From Actinomycetota bacterium (GTDB lineage Bacteria > Actinomycetota > Acidimicrobiia > Acidimicrobiales > Ilumatobacteraceae), in NCBI GenBank assembly GCA_016870295.1, contig VGBY01000001.1, forward strand, positions 1 to 47,124: a stretch of 47,124 nt of DNA, written 5' to 3'. Made by a program: the position numbers and the translations under genes. Each line of letters opens with the position of its first letter. Position 1 is the stretch's first letter. The notes beneath the pieces are model-generated. The model saw nothing but the letters and a program-made list of their open reading frames with translations. It was not told the DNA's origin and searched no databases. Below are positions 25,961-34,141 of the stretch, one piece after another.

Positions 25961-27145
25961 ATGCAGGGAGCAGGTCATCGCGTAGCCATTACCGGCTACG
26001 GAGTGCTCGCCCCGTGTGGCATCGGTAAGCAAGCTTTCTGGGAGGGGTTGCTCGGACCAGGAATCAACGGCGCCAAGACCGTCGAGATCGCCAATTGGGA
26101 TCCGCAGCCCTACTTCGCCAACCCGAAAGAGGCGCGCCGTTCGGACCGAGTCGAACAATTCGCACTCGCCGCCGCCGCCGAAGCCTTCGCCCAAAGTGGT
26201 GAGTTGCCCTACGACCACGCGCGGATAGGCAGCATCTTCGGCACGGGCATCGGCGGCTTGCGCACGCTCGAAGAACAGGTCATCACCCGAATGGAGAAGG
26301 GCGAGCGCCGAGTGTCGCCGTTCCTCGTTCCGATGATGATGGCGAATGCGTGCGGAGCAGCGATCTCGATGCGCTACTCGTTACGAGGACCCGCTGAGAC
26401 CATTTGCACGGCCTGCGCCGCCGCCACGCACGCAATTGGCTACGCGGCACGACTCGTGGCGTGGGGACGCTGCGATGCAGTCGTCACTGGCGGGGCCGAG
26501 TCGGCGGTAACCATCACGGCGGTTGCCGGCTTTGCCAACATGACGGCGCTCTCCACCACTGGTTGCAGCAAACCCTTCGATGCCTCACGCGATGGCTTCG
26601 TGTTCGGCGAAGGTGCGGCGGTGTTCGTACTCGAGCGTTACGACCTCGCGGTCGCACGTGGAGCAACGATCATTGGCGAAGTGCTCGGCGCCGGCAGCAA
26701 CGCCGACGCCCACCACATCACTGCCCCATCGCCGGGTGGTGTCGGAGCCATGGCGTGCATGCAGCAGGCGCTCGATGACGCTGGTCTCAGCGTGCGCGAC
26801 ATCAAACAGATCAACGCCCATGGCACGTCGACGCCGCTCAACGACCGGGCCGAGTCGGAGGCGGTTGCCACACTGTTCGGCACACCAACTCCGCCGGTGA
26901 CGTCAATCAAGGGTGTCACCGGGCATCCACTCGGTGCCGCTGGCGCGCTGGAGGCAGCTGCCGTCTTGTTGTCGTTCGAACACGGGTTGATTCCGCCCAC
27001 GGCCAATACCACCGCGCTCGGTGACGACATCACGTGCGATGTTGTGTTCGGTGCACCGCGGCCGTGGACACCAGGACCGACGATTTCCAACAACTTCGGT
27101 TTCGGTGGACACAATGGCTCGGTGATCCTGAGCCCTGCTCAGTAG
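25961..27145 (+). CDS. fabF: Beta-ketoacyl-ACP synthase II
   Basis: Elongating condensing enzyme, 394 residues. The catalytic triad is Cys152 in TACAAATHAIG, His287 in NAHGTSTPLND and His322 in GVTGHPLGAAGALE, with GFGGHN near the C-terminus. It lies 8 nt after acpP and is the last gene of the plus-strand fab operon. It ends 5 nt from the end of the convergent fabZ. Confidence 0.96.
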   Translation: MQGAGHRVAITGYGVLAPCGIGKQAFWEGLLGPGINGAKTVEIANWDPQPYFANPKEARRSDRVEQFALAAAAEAFAQSGELPYDHARIGSIFGTGIGGLRTLEEQVITRMEKGERRVSPFLVPMMMANACGAAISMRYSLRGPAETICTACAAATHAIGYAARLVAWGRCDAVVTGGAESAVTITAVAGFANMTALSTTGCSKPFDASRDGFVFGEGAAVFVLERYDLAVARGATIIGEVLGAGSNADAHHITAPSPGGVGAMACMQQALDDAGLSVRDIKQINAHGTSTPLNDRAESEAVATLFGTPTPPVTSIKGVTGHPLGAAGALEAAAVLLSFEHGLIPPTANTTALGDDITCDVVFGAPRPWTPGPTISNNFGFGGHNGSVILSPAQ

Positions 27146-27150
27146 GTCCG

Positions 27151-27582
27151 CTACTGCGCAGAGACAAGCACGAACATCAGCTCGCATTCGCAGGCGATCT
27201 CGCCGTTGACGCTCGCCGTGCCGCCACCTTTACCGGCGCGCGCGCTCATGCGACCCAACTCCACGCTGATCACGAGTTCGTCACTTGGCACGACCTGACG
27301 TCGGAAGCGTGCCGAATCAAGACCACCGAACAGCGGTAACTTTCCCGCCCGGGTGGGATCGCTGAGTAACGCGTACGCGCCGACCTGGGCAATTGCTTCG
27401 CACATCAACACGCCTGGCAACGTCGGGCGACCGGGAAAGTGCCCGGGAAAGAACCACTCGTCCCCGCGCAACTTCCAGCGCCCCACCGCACGCGAACCTA
27501 CCGTCAACTCGTCGATGACATCAACGAACAAGAACGGCGCCCGATGCGGTAGCACCTCAGCAGGCGCGGCAAATAAAGTCAT
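27151..27582 (-). CDS. fabZ: 3-hydroxyacyl-ACP dehydratase FabZ
   Basis: A hot-dog-fold dehydratase of 143 residues that dehydrates beta-hydroxyacyl-ACP. LPHRAPFLFVD (11-21) and the active-site segment FPGHFPGRPTLPGVLMCEAI give His48 and Glu62. It supplies the step missing from the facing fab operon, but is on the opposite strand, at the tail of the recO-glyS-trp-bcp run, 3 nt after bcp. An enoyl reductase gene is not seen in the window. Confidence 0.93.
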   Translation of the reverse strand: MTLFAAPAEVLPHRAPFLFVDVIDELTVGSRAVGRWKLRGDEWFFPGHFPGRPTLPGVLMCEAIAQVGAYALLSDPTRAGKLPLFGGLDSARFRRQVVPSDELVISVELGRMSARAGKGGGTASVNGEIACECELMFVLVSAQ

Positions 27583-27585
27583 GGC

Positions 27586-28038
27586 CTACGCGTCGAGCGC
27601 TTCCAACAGGAACTTCGGGGTGTCTTTCGGCGAGATCTTGTACCACGCGTGGAGAATCTTGCCATTGCCGTCAATGAGGAAGGCCGAACGCTCGATGCCC
27701 ATGTACTCGCGTCCGTACATCGACTTCTTCTTCCACACCTTGTACGCCTTCGCGACAACATGCTCCTCGTCGGCCAGCAACGGGAACCCGAGTTTGTACT
27801 TGGTGTCAAACTTCAACTGTTTGGCCGGGGTGTCAGGGCTGATACCGATGATGACGGTGCGACCAATCTCGTCTTGTATCCCGCTCAGCAAACACGACTG
27901 CTGCGTACAACCGGGTGTGTCGGCTTTCGGATAAAAGTAGACGAGAACTTTACGCTTGGCGAACTCCTTCAGGGTGCGCCGTTCGCCGTGTTGGTCGAGC
28001 AACGAAATTGCCGGGGCCTTGTCACCGACTTTCAGCAT
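27586..28038 (-). CDS. bcp: Thiol peroxidase, Bcp/PrxQ family
   Basis: A 150-residue peroxiredoxin reducing hydroperoxides with thioredoxin. The peroxidatic Cys44 is in TPGCT and a resolving Cys49 lies five residues on (CTQQSC), the PrxQ alpha-helical arrangement. The conserved Pro and Thr precede Cys44, and the conserved Arg lies in GIERSAFLID. The start is ATG, 9 nt after trpA. Its link to tryptophan synthesis appears to be positional only. Confidence 0.95.
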   Translation of the reverse strand: MLKVGDKAPAISLLDQHGERRTLKEFAKRKVLVYFYPKADTPGCTQQSCLLSGIQDEIGRTVIIGISPDTPAKQLKFDTKYKLGFPLLADEEHVVAKAYKVWKKKSMYGREYMGIERSAFLIDGNGKILHAWYKISPKDTPKFLLEALDA

Positions 28039-28047
28039 GCGAAGAAA

Positions 28048-28821
28048 CTACTCGTCGATTGCTCTGCGCACCTCGGCCACGAACGCACCGACCGAGTCCA
28101 CACCTTCATCGAGCAGTCGCCGCATAATTGCTGCCCCTTGGATTACACCGTCGGCAACGGTGCAGGCTTCCCGAGCCTGGATGGCATCGGAGACTCCGAC
28201 TCCGACCAACACCGGTACGTCCGTAACGGCCTTCACTCGCCGCGCGATGGTGAGTGCGCTCGTGGCGAGAGTTTCTCGCTCACCCGTAACGCCCAGCAAT
28301 CCGACTGCGTAGACGAATCCCCGGGCCCGTACCGCAATTCGTGGCAGGCGTTCATTGGGTGCCGTCGGCGCAGCGAGCATCACGGTTGCCAGCCCGGCGT
28401 CGTCGGCTGCTGCACACCACTCTCCTGCTTCCTCCAGCGGAAGGTCGGGCACGATCACACCATTCACCCCCGCCGCTCTCACCTGATGAGCGAATCGCGC
28501 GTGGCCGGCGCGGAAGACCGTGTTGTAGTAACACATCACCACCAGTGGAACGTCGACGTCGAGGTCTCGCACGCCGTCAAGAATTGCGTTCACGGTGGCA
28601 CCACTACCGAGTGCGATCGTTGACGCACGCTGGATGACGGGTCCGTCCATGACGGGATCGGAAAATGGGAGACCAACTTCGACGGCATCCGCACCGTTCG
28701 CCACCGCCGTACGAATCGCATCGGTCCACCCCGGCACGCCACCCGTCACGTACGGCACGAGGATCTTGCGACCGGCGTTGCGCAGCTCGCGCAGTCGCGG
28801 TTCGAGTGCGACTCCAGGCAT
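28048..28821 (-). CDS. trpA: Tryptophan synthase alpha subunit
   Basis: Cleaves indole-3-glycerol phosphate to indole and glyceraldehyde 3-phosphate. The 257 residues carry catalytic Glu48 (VEVGLPFSDP) and Asp59 (VMDGP), and the phosphate-binding GVGVSDA region near the C-terminus. It passes indole to TrpB. It follows trpB by 17 nt in the order trpC-F-B-A. The start is ATG. Confidence 0.96.
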   Translation of the reverse strand: MPGVALEPRLRELRNAGRKILVPYVTGGVPGWTDAIRTAVANGADAVEVGLPFSDPVMDGPVIQRASTIALGSGATVNAILDGVRDLDVDVPLVVMCYYNTVFRAGHARFAHQVRAAGVNGVIVPDLPLEEAGEWCAAADDAGLATVMLAAPTAPNERLPRIAVRARGFVYAVGLLGVTGERETLATSALTIARRVKAVTDVPVLVGVGVSDAIQAREACTVADGVIQGAAIMRRLLDEGVDSVGAFVAEVRRAIDE

Positions 28822-28838
28822 CGTTTGGTTGCCGACGA

Positions 28839-30020
28839 CTAGTGCCGCTCGGCGTCGAGGCGAGGCCCGAGCACGTTCATCATTTGAGCGACATCTTTGT
28901 CACCACGTCCGGACAGGTTCATCAGCACCGTCTTGCCCTGCATGTTCGGTGCTTCGCGGGCGATCCACGCCACGACATGTGCGCACTCGAGTGCGGGGAT
29001 GATCCCCTCGGTTCGCGACAGCAACTGGAAGCCCTCGATCACCTCTGCATCCGTGACGCTCGGGTACTCGGCACGACCACTCGACGAAAGGTACGAGTGT
29101 TCCGGCCCAACGCCCGGATAATCGAGGCCGGCTGAGATTGAATGCGCCTCCTGCACTTGGCCTTCTTCGTCTTGCAGCAAGAAACTCTTCATGCCGTGCA
29201 CGACGCCGGGCACACCGCGTCCGACCGCGGCCCCGCCAGCCGGCTCCACGCCGACGAGCCGCGCGTTCGTGTCGACGAAACCGCTGAAGATGCCGATGGC
29301 ATTCGAACCACCGCCAACGCAGGCGGTAACGACATCGGGGTCGCGACCAGTGAGTTCGCGCATCTGCTCACGCGCCTCGTCACCGATGATGCTCTGGAAC
29401 TGTCGCACCATGAACGGATACGGATGCGGGCCCATCACCGAGCCGATGCAGTAGTACGAGTGCTCGACACTCGCCACCCAATCGCGCATGGCTTCGTTGA
29501 CCGCATCCTTCAACGTGCGGCTGCCGGATTGCGCCGCCTCCACCTCGGCGCCAAGCAGACGCATTCGAAACACATTGAGTGCCTGGCGCTCCACATCGAC
29601 GGCTCCCATATACACCTTGCAGGTGAGCCCGAGCAGCGCCGCTGCAGTCGCCGACGCCACACCATGCTGACCCGCGCCGGTTTCGGCGATGAATCGCTGC
29701 TTGCCCATCCGCCTGGCAAGCAACGCCTGGCCGAGCACGTTGTTGATCTTGTGCGAGCCCGTGTGGTTGAGGTCTTCTCGCTTCAGGATGAGTCGAATGC
29801 CGAGCCGTCGCCCGAGGTTGTGGCACTCGGTGAGGATCGAAGGTCGCCCCGCGTACTCGCGCTGCAGCCGCGTCAATTCGCCACGAAATGCCGGATCGGA
29901 CCACGCCTCATGGAAGGCCCGCTCGAGTTCTTGACAAGCGGGAACCAAGGTTTCAGGAACGTATTGACCGCCGAACTCCCCGAAGCGACCATCGCGCGAC
30001 GGAGCAGCGAGACCGGTCAC
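28839..30020 (-). CDS. trpB: Tryptophan synthase beta subunit
   Basis: A PLP enzyme joining indole and serine to tryptophan. The PLP lysine is Lys91 in GSHKINN; the substrate loop ETGAGQHG and the Gly-rich CVGGGSNAIG phosphate site are intact. The open frame extends back to 30089, inside trpF, but GTG at 30020, 4 nt after the trpF stop, gives 393 residues and an N-terminus (GRFGEFGGQYVPETL) aligned with the family. Confidence 0.96.
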   Translation of the reverse strand: MTGLAAPSRDGRFGEFGGQYVPETLVPACQELERAFHEAWSDPAFRGELTRLQREYAGRPSILTECHNLGRRLGIRLILKREDLNHTGSHKINNVLGQALLARRMGKQRFIAETGAGQHGVASATAAALLGLTCKVYMGAVDVERQALNVFRMRLLGAEVEAAQSGSRTLKDAVNEAMRDWVASVEHSYYCIGSVMGPHPYPFMVRQFQSIIGDEAREQMRELTGRDPDVVTACVGGGSNAIGIFSGFVDTNARLVGVEPAGGAAVGRGVPGVVHGMKSFLLQDEEGQVQEAHSISAGLDYPGVGPEHSYLSSSGRAEYPSVTDAEVIEGFQLLSRTEGIIPALECAHVVAWIAREAPNMQGKTVLMNLSGRGDKDVAQMMNVLGPRLDAERH

Positions 30021-30024
30021 TGTT

Positions 30025-30642
30025 TCACGATACAAGTGCGTCGAATGCGCGCTGCGCGTTCGCGACGAAGCGGCGCACCTTTGCGGCATCCTTGCGACCT
30101 GGCTCGCGTTCGACGCCGCTGCTCACGTCGACGCCGTACGGTGCGACGAGCGAAATCGCATCACCGACGTTGTCGGGTGTGAGACCACCCGACACCACGT
30201 ACCGCACACCCTTGGGCAGCGTCGTCAGTAGTTGCCAGTCGTAGGTTTCACCCGAGCCCGGGTTGACGGAATCGACGAGGATGAGGTCGGTGCGGTAGCG
30301 ATCGCACTGCTCGGCATCGCGTGAACCCGCTACGACCGCCTTCATCACCCAGCCGAACTCGGCGGTTACCTGCTCCACTTCAGAAACCGTTTCGCGGCCG
30401 TGCAACTGGGCACCACGCAATCCCACTTCGCGCATCACCCGCGACACCGACTTCACATCGTGGTCGCGAAAGACACCCACGGTGATGATGCCGGGCGGCA
30501 GTCGTTTCACGATGTCAGCGGCGCGACCCGGTGTGATCTGGCGCTTCGACGGCGCAAAGACGAAACCGATTGCCGTTGCGCCCATCGCGACACTGAGCAG
30601 CGCGTCTTCCTCGTTCGTGATGCCGCAGATCTTGACGAACAT
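30025..30642 (-). CDS. trpF: Phosphoribosylanthranilate isomerase
   Basis: Third step of tryptophan synthesis from anthranilate, a TIM-barrel enzyme. Catalytic Cys6 lies in VKICGIT and the general acid Asp in LILVDSVNPGSG; SGGLTPDNV is the phosphate site. The open frame extends to 30753, but ATG at 30642, 5 nt after the trpC stop, puts the Cys motif at the N-terminus (205 residues). Many actinobacteria lack trpF and use the bifunctional HisA homologue PriA, so a dedicated gene is notable. Confidence 0.95.
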   Translation of the reverse strand: MFVKICGITNEEDALLSVAMGATAIGFVFAPSKRQITPGRAADIVKRLPPGIITVGVFRDHDVKSVSRVMREVGLRGAQLHGRETVSEVEQVTAEFGWVMKAVVAGSRDAEQCDRYRTDLILVDSVNPGSGETYDWQLLTTLPKGVRYVVSGGLTPDNVGDAISLVAPYGVDVSSGVEREPGRKDAAKVRRFVANAQRAFDALVS

Positions 30643-30647
30643 CGTGA

Positions 30648-31451
30648 TTACGAAGGTAGTGCGACCCGCAATTCGGACACCGACTTTGCACGGTCGACGC
30701 TGCGCACCAGGTGCTCGCCGACGAGCACGGCGCGATAACCAGCCGCGGCGCAACGTTGCGCATCCGCCCGGCTGGTGATGCCCGACTCGGCGACGGCGAT
30801 GACGTCCCCAGGGATACGGGCTGCCACCCGTTCCGCACGGTGTACATCAACGTCGAACGTTCGCAGGTCCCGTTGGTTGACGCCGACCACTCGGGCGCCA
30901 ACGGCGAGGGCTCGGTCGAGTTCTGCCTCGTCGTGTACTTCGACGAGTGCCGCAAGATTGCAGTCGGTCGACAGTGCATGCAGGCTCCGTAATTCTTCAT
31001 CGGTGAGAGCAGCCACGATGAGCAATACCGCGTCGGCACCCATCAACACCGCGTCGAGGATGTCGACTTCACTGACGACAAAGTCCTTGCGCAACACCGG
31101 CAACGACACCGCGGCGCGAGCGGCCCGTAAATCGTCGGCACTGCCACCGAAATGCTGTACATCGGTCAACACCGACAAGCACGCCGCACCGCCTCGTTCG
31201 TACTCGTGAGCCACCACCGCTGGGTCGAGCAAACCATCGAGGTCGCCCTTTGAGGGCGAGCGACGTTTGATCTCCGCGATCACCGCCAATTGGTTGGATG
31301 CGGTGAGCGCATTCGTGAACGAGCGCCCAGTCGAACCGGTTGTCCGTGCCTCCCGCTGCGCGACCACGCGCTCGCGCAGTGCCGCAACTTCGCGGGTGTC
31401 GGCGGCCGCCCGCCGACGATGCCACGCGAGGATGTCATCGAGATAGGTCAC
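30648..31451 (-). CDS. trpC: Indole-3-glycerol phosphate synthase
   Basis: A TIM-barrel enzyme closing the indole ring, 267 residues. Glu60 and Lys62 lie in IAEIKRRSPSKGD, with RKDF, GVNQRDL and the AESGI phosphate site further on. The start is GTG, 5 nt after the glyS stop, so the trp genes look cotranscribed with glyS. No trpE, trpG or trpD is in the window. Confidence 0.96.
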   Translation of the reverse strand: MTYLDDILAWHRRRAAADTREVAALRERVVAQREARTTGSTGRSFTNALTASNQLAVIAEIKRRSPSKGDLDGLLDPAVVAHEYERGGAACLSVLTDVQHFGGSADDLRAARAAVSLPVLRKDFVVSEVDILDAVLMGADAVLLIVAALTDEELRSLHALSTDCNLAALVEVHDEAELDRALAVGARVVGVNQRDLRTFDVDVHRAERVAARIPGDVIAVAESGITSRADAQRCAAAGYRAVLVGEHLVRSVDRAKSVSELRVALPS

Positions 31452-31456
31452 ACCCG

Positions 31457-32764
31457 TCAGAAGCCGAGGCGCTCGGCGAAGTAGCCGATCAAACCGGCGA
31501 TCGGCACACGGTCTTGGGTCGTCGTGTCACGGTCGCGCACGGTGACCGCGCCATCTTCGAGCGAATCAAAGTCGACCGTGACACAGCACGGTGTGCCGAT
31601 CTCGTCTTGGCGTCGATAGCGACGACCGATGGCTTGCGTTTCGTCGTAGTCACACATGTAGCGGGCAGACAACGTGGCGAAGATGCTCTCAGCGAGCGGG
31701 GTGAGCGTGTCCTTTTTGGAGAGCGGCAGTACCGCAATTTGGTACGGCGCGATTCGCGGATGCAACCGCAGCACGGTGCGCGGCTCGTCGTTGACGATGT
31801 CCTCGTCGTAGGCAGCAAGGAGGAATGCCGCCATCGTGCGGTTCACCCCCGCCGCGGGTTCCACGACGTAGGGCACGTAGCGCTCGTTCGTTGCCTGGTC
31901 GAAGTAGTCGAGTCGCTGCCCGGAATGTTGCGAGTGCTGGGTGAGGTCGTAGTCGGTACGTTGCGCGATGCCTTCCAACTCCCCCCATCCCCATGGAAAC
32001 AGGAATTCAATATCGCAGGTGCCGGCGGAATAATGCGACAACTCGTCCTTGTCGTGCTCGCGTAGTCGCAGCATTTCACGCGGGACACCGTGGCTCACGT
32101 ACCAATCGAGCCGGGAGGTCTTCCAGTACTCGTACCACTGCGGACTCTCGCTCGGCGGGACGAAGAATTCGAGTTCCATCTGTTCGAACTCTCGAGTGCG
32201 GAAGATGAAATTGCCCGGCGTGATTTCGTTGCGGAACGACTTGCCGACCTGCGCGATACCAAACGGCGGTTTCTTGCGACTGGTCGCCAGAACATTGGTG
32301 AAGTTGACGAACATCCCCTGGGCGGTTTCGGGACGCAGGTACACCTCGGTGCCCGCACCTTCGATGGGGCCGGCATGCGTCTTGAACATGAGATTGAACG
32401 CCCGCGCCTCGGTGAATGCGCAGCCCTTCATCTTCTGCGGGCAATCGCGCGTCTCGAGTTGATCTTGGCGGAAGCGCCGCTTGCACACGGTGCAGTCAAC
32501 GAGTGGGTCACTGAAGTTCGCCAGATGGCCACTGGCCTCGAAGGTTTGCGGCGGATTGAGGATCGCGGCGTCGATGAGCACCACATCGGTGCGCTGCTGC
32601 ACGACGGCGCGCACCCAAGCATCCTTCACGTTGCGCAGCATCAAGGCCCCGAGCGGACCGTAGTCGTATGACGACCGGAAGCCACCGTAGATTTCGGCAC
32701 TGGGAAACGCGAATCCGCGGCGCTTTGCGAGATTGACGATCTGGTCCAAATCCTTCGCCGGCAC
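31457..32764 (-). CDS. glyS: Glycyl-tRNA synthetase (dimeric class II type)
   Basis: Charges tRNA-Gly. It is the single-chain alpha2 form, 435 residues. Early GGFRSSYDYGPLG, zinc-type cysteines (CTVCKRRF, CPQ, CAF), class II motif 2 around GKSFRNEITPGNFIFRTREF and motif 3 GVNRTMAAFLLAAY are visible. The C-terminal anticodon-binding domain starts near PRIAPYQIAVLPL. The gene appears as glyS or glyQS in databases. The start is GTG, 41 nt after recO. Confidence 0.95.
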   Translation of the reverse strand: MPAKDLDQIVNLAKRRGFAFPSAEIYGGFRSSYDYGPLGALMLRNVKDAWVRAVVQQRTDVVLIDAAILNPPQTFEASGHLANFSDPLVDCTVCKRRFRQDQLETRDCPQKMKGCAFTEARAFNLMFKTHAGPIEGAGTEVYLRPETAQGMFVNFTNVLATSRKKPPFGIAQVGKSFRNEITPGNFIFRTREFEQMELEFFVPPSESPQWYEYWKTSRLDWYVSHGVPREMLRLREHDKDELSHYSAGTCDIEFLFPWGWGELEGIAQRTDYDLTQHSQHSGQRLDYFDQATNERYVPYVVEPAAGVNRTMAAFLLAAYDEDIVNDEPRTVLRLHPRIAPYQIAVLPLSKKDTLTPLAESIFATLSARYMCDYDETQAIGRRYRRQDEIGTPCCVTVDFDSLEDGAVTVRDRDTTTQDRVPIAGLIGYFAERLGF

Positions 32765-32805
32765 TCGCCTCAGGCTACTGATTTGGACTGCGCGGCGTCG
32801 GCAAT

Positions 32806-33537
32806 TCAGCCGGCTTGCGGCGCCTTGAACAGCGCCGACGAACGAATGCGCCGCTCGAGGTGATGTTCCATCGCAGTACGCGCAAGATCCATCACTTCGC
32901 GCACCACGACGGTGGGTGTTTCGGCTCGTTGCAGCACGACTGCCACCCGACCATCGAGGATTGACTGCACGATGTTCATTGCTTCACCAGAGACTGCGAG
33001 CCCCCGCTTGTGCGTGCGGCATTGCGCGCCTCCCGCAACGATGTCAAAGGCGCACAAATCGTCGCGAGTCCCGCAGACGATGCATTGGTCGACACACGGG
33101 CCGACCCCTTCGGCGGCGAGCAGGCGCAACTGCAGTGCCGGCAAGACCAACGGCGAAAATGCAGAGTTCAGCTGACGAAGCGCACCGACCAACATGCGAT
33201 ACAAATGCGGGCTTGGTTCACGATCGTGCGCCATCTGCTCGACGACTTCACACATGGCCAGGCCGTCGGTGGTTGCTTCGAGGTTGCTGCGCAAGGAGTT
33301 GGCAATCTCCACGAGTTCCACTTGATTCACGACATCGAGGTTGCGGCCCCGATACAGCTGTACTTGCACGTGACTCAACGGCTCGAGTCGCGATCCGAAC
33401 CGCGAACCCGGTTTGCGCACGCCCTTGGCAACCGCGCGCACCTTGCCCGAATCCTGGGTGACGATCGTGATGATGCGGTCGGTCTCCCCCAACTTGTGGG
33501 TACGAACCACGACACCGACGTCCCGGTAGAGCGGCAT
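32806..33537 (-). CDS. recO: DNA repair protein RecO
   Basis: A recombination mediator that helps load RecA with RecR. The N-terminal OB fold runs from MPLYRDVGVVVRTHKLGETD and includes AKGVRKPGSRFG; a helical domain follows, then a zinc-type cluster (CVDQCIVCG, LCAF, QC). It is 243 residues, normal length. Its ATG overlaps by one base the stop (TGATG) of the cis-prenyltransferase-like gene upstream, so the two are translationally coupled. In mycobacteria recO is followed by uppS. Confidence 0.94.
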   Translation of the reverse strand: MPLYRDVGVVVRTHKLGETDRIITIVTQDSGKVRAVAKGVRKPGSRFGSRLEPLSHVQVQLYRGRNLDVVNQVELVEIANSLRSNLEATTDGLAMCEVVEQMAHDREPSPHLYRMLVGALRQLNSAFSPLVLPALQLRLLAAEGVGPCVDQCIVCGTRDDLCAFDIVAGGAQCRTHKRGLAVSGEAMNIVQSILDGRVAVVLQRAETPTVVVREVMDLARTAMEHHLERRIRSSALFKAPQAG

Positions 33538-34109
33538 CAGGAATCGATTCCTCCGAAGCGTCGATCACGGCGAGCAAAGTCGTCGATGGCCATTTCGAGA
33601 TGTTCGGCATCCAATCCGCTCCATGGCGCGTCAAGGAACACGATTTCGGCATAGGCCAGTTCCCACACCAACGATGGCGGTATGTCAACCGCGCTACCGA
33701 GCACGACCACCAGATCGGGTTCACCTGGAGCCGGCGCCGAGATGGTTGCCGCCAACCGTTGTTCTGTGATGTGTGAGGCACCGATTTTGCTCGCCGCCCG
33801 CGCGATGCGTTCTTGTCCGTCGGCACAGAGATCGACGATGACCGTCACGCCGTGTTCGCCGAGCACGATGATGCGATCGGCGTATGGTTCACCGCCACAC
33901 TGGTCGCAGAGGGTCGCTCGGAGGTGCTCGACCTGCGACACGGCTCCCGGACCGTACGGAACAAGCGTCACCCACTCGGCTCCGCCACGCTGCGCCGCCT
34001 GCGCCAAGAGTACGAGGCGTTTCTTCCATTTCTCAGCGTCGGTTGCCGTCCATTCGGCGACGGTTCCTGCACACACCAAGATATGTGGGAGTGTCGACCG
34101 CGATACCAC
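33537..34109 (-). CDS. Non-catalytic cis-prenyltransferase subunit, NgBR/Nus1-like (predicted)
   Basis: A 190-residue homologue of undecaprenyl diphosphate synthase without its catalytic motif. The N-terminal LPHILVCAGTVAEW occupies the place of the DGNGRW strand but has no catalytic Asp, and the FSTENW and RTSGE motifs are replaced (VTLVPYGPG; VVVLGSAVD). The C-terminal third is clearly cis-prenyltransferase: PDLVVVLG, WELAYAEIVFLDAPW (Glu155) and the terminal RRDRRFGG (RxG at 184-186). Eukaryotic NgBR/Nus1 shows the same loss and retention. It is divergent from uppS with 32 nt between, GTG start with GAGGATG upstream, and coupled to recO. The frame is intact, so decay is unlikely. Heterodimer with UppS is inferred. 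Confidence 0.8.
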   Translation of the reverse strand: MVSRSTLPHILVCAGTVAEWTATDAEKWKKRLVLLAQAAQRGGAEWVTLVPYGPGAVSQVEHLRATLCDQCGGEPYADRIIVLGEHGVTVIVDLCADGQERIARAASKIGASHITEQRLAATISAPAPGEPDLVVVLGSAVDIPPSLVWELAYAEIVFLDAPWSGLDAEHLEMAIDDFARRDRRFGGIDS

Positions 34110-34141
34110 CGTTACATCCTCGCACTAGCAAGTAGTTTCTG

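Noticed and set aside
33537..34109. The NgBR-like gene as a decayed uppS pseudogene
   Set aside because: It has 190 uninterrupted codons, a plausible ribosome-binding site and a one-base overlap with recO. It keeps exactly the C-terminal elements missing from UppS.
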